A DNA stretch of 11,728 nucleotides, taken from the NCBI GenBank assembly GCA_025464645.1, contig JAODGF010000091.1, positions 3,741-15,468 of the forward strand, given 5' to 3'. This DNA is from Methanosarcinales archaeon (lineage in GTDB: Archaea; Halobacteriota; Syntropharchaeia; Alkanophagales; Methanospirareceae). How positions within the stretch are numbered: the stretch's first letter is position 1; each line of letters begins with the position of its first letter. The position numbers and the translations under genes were made by a program. This document shows positions 1-5,247 of this stretch, one piece after another. Under the pieces are notes generated by a model. The model made no database searches. It was not told the DNA's origin and saw nothing but the letters and a program-made list of their open reading frames with translations.

Positions 1-35
1 AACTCAAAGGGAATGGCAACAAGGGCTATTTTCAT
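1..35 (-). CDS. Possible start of an unknown gene running off the left edge (partial)
   Basis: On the minus strand an ATG at 35-33 opens a frame that reads MKIALVAIPFE up to the window edge. A hydrophobic beta-strand followed by a Pro is a common start for Rossmann-like domains, including B12-binding radical-SAM proteins, but eleven residues cannot identify a family. It lies 65 bases beyond the end of the H-NOX gene in the same direction, so it could be the next gene of the cluster. There is no clear Shine-Dalgarno sequence; an AT-rich 'ATAAT' about 30 bases upstream could be a promoter for a leaderless message. A plus-strand open frame at 3-167 competes for the same bases. Low confidence, because almost all of the gene is outside the window. 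Confidence 0.35.
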   Translation of the reverse strand, partial: MKIALVAIPFE

Positions 36-100
36 TTGTGCGTTAGGATACGAGATTTGAAGGATTATGTGCAGTTTTTGGTGATCCAAAGACTCTTTAA

Positions 101-625
101 TCAGTTTTTAAAAACAATTTCGACTTTATCGCTGCCAAGTTTGGTTACTTTTAAATCTTCTTTATAGAATTTGCCAACCCCTTTAATTAACCCCACCATG
201 AGATCTATCAAGCCCCGTCTGGATTTATACTTCATAATCAGGGTCTTTTCATCCTTCCACTCATATTCGAACCTTGGCGGATTAGCATCTGGTATACTTT
301 TTGTAGTAGCAACATGAACTGAATCCATCTTCAACAAAAAATCCTTTGCTGTTTTGACATTTTCATAATAAACACGATACATTTTTTGTGAATACACACT
401 GACCCAATAATCACCAAACGCATCTGCCACTTGAATGAAGGATATGTTTAAAACCTCACAGAGTGAATTAACCACGCTCAAAAAAAACTGGTCGTCAACA
501 TTTGATATGGGCAAAATCAAAGGCTCTTTCTTAATCCCTGCTTTTACCAATGCCGTTCGCCATTTGTCTATTCCAAATTTCTCTATCACCATCTCCTTTA
601 AGGCGAGTATGATTACTCCTTTCAT
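101..625 (-). CDS. Stand-alone H-NOX (heme-based NO/O2-binding) sensor protein
   Basis: A 174-residue cytosolic protein made of a single H-NOX/HNOB domain, the usual length for stand-alone members. It starts with the family's typical 'MKG', has the proximal heme ligand His104 in 'DSVHVATTK', the heme-bending 'NPPR' at 115-118, and the heme-propionate motif Y133-x-S135-x-R137. By alignment from memory to the Thermoanaerobacter (Tt) H-NOX, the distal Tyr140 that hydrogen-bonds O2 is Leu142 here, and Trp9 and Asn74 are Leu9 and Trp74. The pocket therefore looks like those that bind NO and CO but not O2 (inference). H-NOX proteins usually pass the signal to a kinase, cyclase or MCP; this one ends a chemotaxis gene cluster, 62 bases after cheB, so a chemosensory partner is likely. 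The ATG is preceded by GGGAG. In the stretches I counted, GC is about 35%, lower than in cheB, which may point to transfer. Confidence 0.93.
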   Translation of the reverse strand: MKGVIILALKEMVIEKFGIDKWRTALVKAGIKKEPLILPISNVDDQFFLSVVNSLCEVLNISFIQVADAFGDYWVSVYSQKMYRVYYENVKTAKDFLLKMDSVHVATTKSIPDANPPRFEYEWKDEKTLIMKYKSRRGLIDLMVGLIKGVGKFYKEDLKVTKLGSDKVEIVFKN

Positions 626-687
626 TTTTCTACTCCCGACTTTTAGATAGATTGGGGGTAGATAAATAAATAACTTGCGTATTTTTA

Positions 688-1704
688 TTACAGCACCTTT
701 ATTATTTCATCTACAATATCCGGCAATGGTGCAACCCTGTCCACAACACCCATGTCTATTGCTGCTTTCGGCATACCAAATATAACACTTGTGAGTTCAT
801 CCTGGGCAATAGTCGAGCCTCCTTTTTCCTTTATTGCCCGCATACCCTCTGCGCCGTCTTTTCCCATTCCACTGAGCAGCACGCCAATAACCTTGTCCTG
901 GTATGCTTCTGCTACTGATTTCATTGCTACGTCTATGCTTCTCGTACCATCTACCTTTGGTATCTTGTTTAACCCTATCCTGCCGTTTTTTACCACTATA
1001 TGATAACCAGATGGCGCAACGAATGCCTGACCCGGTTTTATGGCATCTCCATCTTCTGCTTCTTTCAATGCGATAGAACCCTGCCAGCTCAATCTTTCTG
1101 AAAAGCTTTTTGTAAATCCAACTGGGAGGTGCTGAACAATCAAAACTGCTAATGGGAAGGTTCTATGAAGTTTCGGAATGATTTCTGATAGTGCCTGCGG
1201 TCCTCCTGTGGATGCACCGATAATCAGCACTTTTTTGTCTGTTTTCGGCGGTATTAACAGTTTTTCTATCAATCTCCTTTCCACCACCTTGAAAACCATT
1301 TTCCCCACATCCACGGTTGAGGCAGCCCTGACCTTGCTTATCAGTTCATTCTTCACTTCTTCTATGTCTAAAGAAATGGTCTTGCTGGGTTTTGATACAA
1401 AGTCCACTGCACCGTACTCAAAGGACTTCACCGCCAGATCTGCTTCTATTTTGCCCATCGCGGTGAGCATCACCACAGGTACCGGAGTCTTCGCCATTAT
1501 ACAGCACAAAGCAGTTAACCCATCCATCCTCGGCATCTCTACATCCATGGTTATAACATCAGGCATGAGTTTTTCTGTTTTTTCTACCGCATCTATGCCG
1601 TCCCGTGCAGTGCCTATCACCTCAACCTCAGGGTCTGACCTCAACATCTCTGAAATCATACGCCGCATTAATGCTGAGTCGTCAACTACCAATACCTTTA
1701 TCAT
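688..1704 (-). CDS. cheB: CheB, protein-glutamate methylesterase/deamidase response regulator
   Basis: A 338-residue protein with the full CheB layout: an N-terminal receiver domain (about 1-120), a linker, and a C-terminal methylesterase domain (about 155-338). The receiver has the acidic pair D8-D9, phospho-acceptor D54 in 'TMDVEMP', T81 and K105. The esterase has the catalytic triad S165 ('GASTGG'), H192 ('QHLP') and D283 ('GMGKDG'). It removes methyl groups from glutamates of MCPs, and can deamidate glutamines, to adapt the receptor after phosphorylation by CheA. The frame is open up to a TTG at 1725, but I chose the ATG at 1704: it gives the normal 'MIKVLVVDDS' start and has a good AGAGGAAA site 6 bases upstream. 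The gene lies 56 bases after the CheC-like gene. No CheR, its methyltransferase counterpart, is present in the window. Confidence 0.97.
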   Translation of the reverse strand: MIKVLVVDDSALMRRMISEMLRSDPEVEVIGTARDGIDAVEKTEKLMPDVITMDVEMPRMDGLTALCCIMAKTPVPVVMLTAMGKIEADLAVKSFEYGAVDFVSKPSKTISLDIEEVKNELISKVRAASTVDVGKMVFKVVERRLIEKLLIPPKTDKKVLIIGASTGGPQALSEIIPKLHRTFPLAVLIVQHLPVGFTKSFSERLSWQGSIALKEAEDGDAIKPGQAFVAPSGYHIVVKNGRIGLNKIPKVDGTRSIDVAMKSVAEAYQDKVIGVLLSGMGKDGAEGMRAIKEKGGSTIAQDELTSVIFGMPKAAIDMGVVDRVAPLPDIVDEIIKVL

Positions 1705-1707
1705 TTC

Positions 1708-1715
1708 TTTCCTCT
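1708..1715 (-). promoter_or_regulatory. Ribosome binding site that fixes the cheB start
   Basis: On the minus strand AGAGGAAA lies 6 bases before the ATG at 1704-1702. It lies inside the longer frame that would start at TTG 1725, which has no comparable site, so the ATG is the better start. Confidence 0.7.
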
Positions 1716-1760
1716 TGAGATGCAAGAGTGAAATCCCAAATACAAATATTTTTTATTCCA

Positions 1761-2351
1761 CTACTCCCTCTCCCTCCTTTTCAGCGTTCTCTTTAGCCTC
1801 TTTACGGTTCCTTCTTCCATCACAAAGTATATATCTCCTTTCATTTTGTCCCATTTCATTTTGCTACCCATCTTTAATTCTAAAACCAATGCCTCAGCTA
1901 ACGGTAAAGATTTGAACTCATCATAGCTGACTATATGAGCAACCGAAGGAATAACAGGCGTATTACGAGAAAAAAAAGTGGCAGTCTCGCTGAGGGGAAC
2001 AGAAACAACGTTGGTCATCTCCTCGACCATGTCTAAAACATGTTTTCGAGAAATCTCCGGTATCAACTCCCCATACATGTCTTCTGTAAGTCGGTGTGCG
2101 ACCTCGAATGGAAATACAAGGTATATACTCCCAACCAGCTCGTTTTTCGCTCTTAACTCTATCCTTGAGATAACAAAATCCTTTCCTATTCTTAATTGCT
2201 CCGTTCCCCAGTGGATGGATAGCGATTCGACTTTGATCACTCTGCCAATAAAGAATTGCAAATAAATCAGGGACTTCAAAGCGGAGGTCTTCAATATTTG
2301 CTCCAGCATTTCTTCTTCGAAGCTATTTCCTTCTCTTTCTGTTTTAGACAT
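1761..2351 (-). CDS. CheC/CheX-type CheY-phosphate phosphatase (chemotaxis)
   Basis: A 196-residue soluble protein with one recognisable CheC/CheX/FliY active-site motif: D107-x3-E111-x2-N114 in 'DMVEEMTN', which matches the family's [D/S]-x3-E-x2-N. A proline follows at 135, 20 residues after the Asn rather than the usual 22, and the Gly often found after the Asn is absent. In known members the Glu and Asn position water to hydrolyse phospho-CheY. With a single motif the protein resembles CheX or a one-site CheC. The C-terminal tail (about 180-196) is strongly basic and unusual. The ATG lies inside the last codons of cheY (8-base overlap), so translation is probably coupled and the two products, enzyme and substrate, would be made together. 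The family call rests on one motif plus the neighbours; the exact CheC versus CheX assignment is open. Confidence 0.75.
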   Translation of the reverse strand: MSKTEREGNSFEEEMLEQILKTSALKSLIYLQFFIGRVIKVESLSIHWGTEQLRIGKDFVISRIELRAKNELVGSIYLVFPFEVAHRLTEDMYGELIPEISRKHVLDMVEEMTNVVSVPLSETATFFSRNTPVIPSVAHIVSYDEFKSLPLAEALVLELKMGSKMKWDKMKGDIYFVMEEGTVKRLKRTLKRRERE

Positions 2352-2718
2352 CTTTCCCCAGAACCTCCTTTATTTTCTCTGCAATTTTATCTTTTGAAAA
2401 AGGTTTCGTGATATACCCTTTTGCTCCCATCCTCGCTAAATCCGCAAGTATGTCTTTGTCTTCCAAGACCGTAACCATCAATATCTTCGCATCAGGGTCT
2501 TTATCAAGTATCGCCTTCGTTGCTTCCATTCCGTTCATGGGTTCCATTATAACATCCATCAATACCAGGTCGGGTTTGAGGTGCATATACTTCCGAATTG
2601 CCTCTTCGCCATCAGCAGCTTCACCCGCAACTTCAAATCCCGCCTCGGTTATTATGCTGCCAAGAACCGTCCTTATGTATGTAGAATCGTCCACTAACAA
2701 TATTCTTGTCTTTCCCAT
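2344..2718 (-). CDS. cheY: CheY, single-domain chemotaxis response regulator
   Basis: A 124-residue protein consisting only of a receiver domain. It has the acidic pair D10-D11, phospho-acceptor D55 in 'VLMDVIMEPMNG', T83 and the invariant K105 in 'TKPF'. The loop after the phospho-site reads M-E-P-M-N-G instead of the common M-P-x-M-D/N-G, with the same length. In chemotaxis CheY carries phosphate from CheA to the motor; in archaea it acts through CheF at the archaellum, but neither archaellum nor CheF genes are in the window. A strong AGGAGGGG site lies 8 bases before the ATG. It follows cheW after 70 bases that hold an AT-rich, TATA-like stretch, and overlaps the CheC-like gene at its end. 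Confidence 0.96.
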   Translation of the reverse strand: MGKTRILLVDDSTYIRTVLGSIITEAGFEVAGEAADGEEAIRKYMHLKPDLVLMDVIMEPMNGMEATKAILDKDPDAKILMVTVLEDKDILADLARMGAKGYITKPFSKDKIAEKIKEVLGKDV

Positions 2719-2788
2719 TCCTTTTTCCCCTCCTTTTTATTTTCTATCCATCTTTCTTTATATTATAATAAATATAAATCCCACCTCC
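2719..2788 (-). promoter_or_regulatory. AT-rich spacer before cheY, possible internal promoter
   Basis: This is the largest gap in the chemosensory cluster. On the minus strand it holds 'TTTATATTTATTATAATATAAA' -like sequence at about 2758-2778, a plausible archaeal TATA region, followed by the AGGAGGGG site (2727-2734) of cheY. It might give the CheY/CheC/CheB/H-NOX genes their own transcript. A GGAGG directly after the cheW stop codon has no reading frame to serve. Confidence 0.35.
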
Positions 2789-3256
2789 TTAGATTTTCAC
2801 TCCCCCCAGCACTTGCTTCAGGTCAAGTAAGATGATGGACCGGTTCTCAACCTTGCCCACACCCTTCAGAAATCTCTTGGAAATCTCTGATGTAACTACC
2901 TCAGGCGTTGCTTCAATATCGGATACAGGAATCCGCAATACTTCTGTGGTAGCATCAACAAGCATGCCAACAGGGTTGTCCTCAAACTCTGCTATGATTA
3001 GCCTTGAATCCGCATCTATCTCCTTAGGCTCAAAACCAAACCTTTTCCTGAGGTTTATGACTGCCGTCAAGCTGCCCTTGTGATTTATTACGCCTTCAAC
3101 AAAATCTGGGGAGCGAGGAACCCTTGTAATTTTTGGTATCTTTGCAATCTCCTTTATATTCATCACATCCACGCCGAATTCCTTATTACCAATTATGAAG
3201 ATTACAAATGTTTCCGTCTCCTCTGCTTTACCTGCAACGGCTCTTTCTCCTGACAT
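2789..3256 (-). CDS. cheW: CheW, chemotaxis coupling protein
   Basis: A 155-residue protein, close to the usual CheW length, made of one CheW/SH3-like domain after a short polar N-terminus (about 1-14). Typical elements are 'FVIFIIGNKEFGVDV' (17-31), 'VPRSPDFVEGVINHKG' (46-61) and 'LTAVINLRKRFG' (63-74), then 'SRLIIAE' and 'VGMLVDATTEVLRIP'. CheW holds the kinase CheA to the receptor tip. The residues after VIN are His-Lys where many CheWs have Leu-Arg. A GGTGAT site, the form common in archaea, lies 6 bases before the ATG. The gene follows the MCP after 33 bases, and the pair probably works with a CheA encoded elsewhere. Confidence 0.96.
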   Translation of the reverse strand: MSGERAVAGKAEETETFVIFIIGNKEFGVDVMNIKEIAKIPKITRVPRSPDFVEGVINHKGSLTAVINLRKRFGFEPKEIDADSRLIIAEFEDNPVGMLVDATTEVLRIPVSDIEATPEVVTSEISKRFLKGVGKVENRSIILLDLKQVLGGVKI

Positions 3257-3289
3257 ATATTATCACCCAAACCGGAAAAAACCTGAATT

Positions 3290-5155
3290 TCAAATCCGAA
3301 GTTTGAACTTTGCTACGACATCCTGGAGTTCTGCGGCAATATCTGCCAGCTCCTGACCAGAAGTTGTAAGCAGTTCCATAGCGGAGCTCAGTTGCTGGGC
3401 AGATGCAGCAGATTCCTCAGAACTTGATGCTGTTTCCTCAGCAATCGTGGACACCTTCTCCACCATCCTTACAATAGATTCAATACTCATTTTCTGCTGC
3501 GCTGCTGCTTCTGAAATTGCCTGCGCTGCATTTAATGTCTGCTTCATTGTAAATGCGATGTTATCAAAAGCCGGTGGGCATTTAGCTGTCGCTTCCATGC
3601 CTGCTGTTACAATTTCCGCCATTGTTTTCGCCGTCTCTGAAGCAGATGCTGTCTCTTTCTGCACAGACCGCACAAGTTCTGCAATCTCCTCTGCGGATTT
3701 TTTGCTGCTCTCTGCAAGCCTGCGTACTTCTCCTGCAACCACAGCGAACCCCTTGCCTGCCTCGCCAGCTCTCGTAGCCTCTATTGCGGCATTCGATGCA
3801 AGCAGGTTTGTCTGAGATGCGATGTCTGTGATAACACTTAGTGCCTTGGTAATTTCATCAGCCCGCTGCGCCATGCCATCAACGGTTGCAGATGTCTTTT
3901 CTGCCACCTCTGATATTCTCTGCATACTTTCGGCAACCTCAGCCGCTTTTTTTAGACCTGCATGGGCACTCTCATCTGCAGCAGATACTGCTTTGTTCAC
4001 CTCTTCCGCTCTGTCCAATACATCAGTAGCAGCCTTTGAAATCTGCTCAACAGACCTGAATGCCTCCTCTATCTTCTGTGCCTGCTCCTGTGCACCCTTT
4101 GCTATCTGTTGCACTGCTGCTGCCACCTGTGTTGTGGATGTGATCATCTCGGTACCTGATGATGCGATATCCTGAGCGGCTGAGGCAACTCTGTTGGCGG
4201 AATCCCTCACCCCGGTAACAAGGGCATTGAGACTATCAACCATGCTGTTGATGGTGTCCTTCAGCTCCAGCAGCTCTCCTTTTGCATCCACCGTGATTTT
4301 TTGCGTGAGGTCTCCATTAGCTAATGCAGTAGCTACCTTGGCAATATCTCTAACCTGATTTGCCACGTTTGCAGCCAGCATGTTTACATTATCAGTCAGC
4401 TCTTTCCAGGCTCCTGCCACACCCGGCACTTCCACCTGCGCGTCAAGATTCCCTTCTTCTCCTACTTCCCGCGCTACCTTTGTTATTTCCCTGCCAATTA
4501 GATTGAGCCGGTCAACCATGCTGTTGATGGTATTCTTTAGCTCCAGTAGCTCCCCCTTTGCATCCACTGTGATTCTCTGTGTGAGGTCACCATTGGCTAA
4601 TGCGTTGGCTACCTTAGCAATATCTCTAACCTGGTCTCTCAGGTTTGCGGACAGCATGTTCACATTATCAGTCAGCTCCTTCCAAACTCCCGCAGCACCC
4701 GGCACTTCTCCCTGCGCGCCAAGATTTCCTTCTACTCCTACTTCCCTTGCTACCCTTGCTACTTCACTGCCAATTAGATTGAGACTGTTAATCATCTTCG
4801 CAATCCGCTCACTTAACATAGCAGTCACCAGGGCAATAATCACAAACATGGAAGACCGCATTAAATCATCAATAAACATAGAAGACCGGATTAAATCATT
4901 AATAGTCTCCGCCTCCATTCCAATAAAAAGGTGACTGAAAATTAGAAACAACGCTAAAAATATCGCCACAGCTAATCCTTTTCTTCGCCACCACATCGAT
5001 GCTAAGATAACCGGAACGTAAAAGAAGTGGGTAAAAACTGTACCGCGTGGAGGTGTAAGTTCCTTATGAAAATAATAAGTGAGAAAGCAGCAAATACCTA
5101 AGAGGATAACCATTACGATAAATTTGTATTTTCCTTTTTGTTCTTGTTGAACCAT
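3290..5155 (-). CDS. Membrane methyl-accepting chemotaxis protein with tandem HAMP-type repeats
   Basis: A 621-residue receptor. Residues 11-29, 40-56, 60-78 and about 104-118 look like four membrane helices joined by short loops; there is no sizeable extracellular sensor domain. Next come two 92-residue repeats (125-216 and 217-308), 75 of 92 residues identical, with the 'ALANGDLTQ' and 'TDNVNML' elements of poly-HAMP proteins such as Nik1-type kinases. The C-terminal signalling domain contains the MCP hallmark at about 442-491, including 'QTNLLASNAAIEATRAGE' and 'GKGFAVVAGEVRRLAESS'. It should control CheA through CheW. With so little outside the membrane, it may sense within the membrane or take a signal from a soluble protein such as the clustered H-NOX (inference). 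The frame is open for 33 more codons upstream, but the ATG at 5155 has a GGGGGGAGGT site 3 bases before it and puts a short polar tail before the first helix. Confidence 0.96.
   Translation of the reverse strand: MVQQEQKGKYKFIVMVILLGICCFLTYYFHKELTPPRGTVFTHFFYVPVILASMWWRRKGLAVAIFLALFLIFSHLFIGMEAETINDLIRSSMFIDDLMRSSMFVIIALVTAMLSERIAKMINSLNLIGSEVARVAREVGVEGNLGAQGEVPGAAGVWKELTDNVNMLSANLRDQVRDIAKVANALANGDLTQRITVDAKGELLELKNTINSMVDRLNLIGREITKVAREVGEEGNLDAQVEVPGVAGAWKELTDNVNMLAANVANQVRDIAKVATALANGDLTQKITVDAKGELLELKDTINSMVDSLNALVTGVRDSANRVASAAQDIASSGTEMITSTTQVAAAVQQIAKGAQEQAQKIEEAFRSVEQISKAATDVLDRAEEVNKAVSAADESAHAGLKKAAEVAESMQRISEVAEKTSATVDGMAQRADEITKALSVITDIASQTNLLASNAAIEATRAGEAGKGFAVVAGEVRRLAESSKKSAEEIAELVRSVQKETASASETAKTMAEIVTAGMEATAKCPPAFDNIAFTMKQTLNAAQAISEAAAQQKMSIESIVRMVEKVSTIAEETASSSEESAASAQQLSSAMELLTTSGQELADIAAELQDVVAKFKLRI
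4232..4783 (-). repeat. Two 276-base direct repeats inside the MCP (HAMP-type units)
   Basis: The units occupy 4508-4783 (residues 125-216) and 4232-4507 (residues 217-308) and follow each other without a gap. Counting by eye, 75 of 92 residues are identical. Both contain 'WKELTDNVNML', 'DQVRDIAKVA' (or 'NQVRDIAKVA'), 'ALANGDLTQ' and 'ITVDAKGELLELK'. This is an internal duplication in the coding sequence, not a mobile element or CRISPR. Confidence 0.9.
4844..4903 (-). repeat. 30-base tandem duplication in the MCP loop before the fourth membrane helix
   Basis: Copies 4844-4873 and 4874-4903 differ at 3 of 30 bases. They encode INDLIRSSMF (85-94) and IDDLMRSSMF (95-104), in frame, in the segment between the third and fourth predicted membrane helices. 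Confidence 0.9.
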
Positions 5156-5247
5156 AATACCTCCCCCCTTTTTTGATGATAATTTATTGTATATAACAAA
5201 CACATTTAAACTTCTTTTATTGTAGATATATTTAATAGTTGGGAAAT
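5156..5247. promoter_or_regulatory. Divergent promoter region between the MCP operon and the GH38 gene
   Basis: An AT-rich 92-base region between two genes read in opposite directions. For the MCP (minus strand) a TATATAC-like element lies at about 5189-5196 (TTATAT on the minus strand), roughly 25 bases before the ribosome binding site. For the GH38 gene (plus strand) candidates are TTTAAA at 5205-5210 and GATATATTTA at 5225-5234. TTTAAA is a palindrome and could serve either side. No clear operator repeat is seen. The positions are inferred from the usual TATA distance only. Confidence 0.5.
5159..5168 (-). promoter_or_regulatory. Strong ribosome binding site that fixes the MCP start
   Basis: On the minus strand GGGGGGAGGT sits 3 bases before the ATG at 5155-5153. 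It lies inside the longer open frame that extends to 5254, so it argues that the MCP begins at 5155. Confidence 0.75.

Noticed and set aside
3..167. Plus-strand open frame from the left edge, ending inside the H-NOX gene on the other strand
   Set aside because: It has no recognisable family and its last 65 bases run over the well-supported 3' end of H-NOX, where the translation is low in meaning. It could be the end of a gene entering from the left, but the minus-strand start at 35 looks better.
1705..1725. TTG start of CheB at 1725
   Set aside because: It would add seven residues before the normal 'MIKVLVVDDS' start, and the good ribosome binding site is placed for the ATG at 1704.
1178..1915. 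245-codon plus-strand frame opposite cheB, and the similar long frames opposite the MCP (3447-4934)
   Set aside because: They lie antisense to genes with clear catalytic or signalling motifs and give Ser/Ala/Thr-rich translations typical of reversed frames.
4232..4903. Repeats that might be CRISPR or a mobile element
   Set aside because: Both repeat sets are in frame inside the MCP and have no spacers or terminal inverted repeats.
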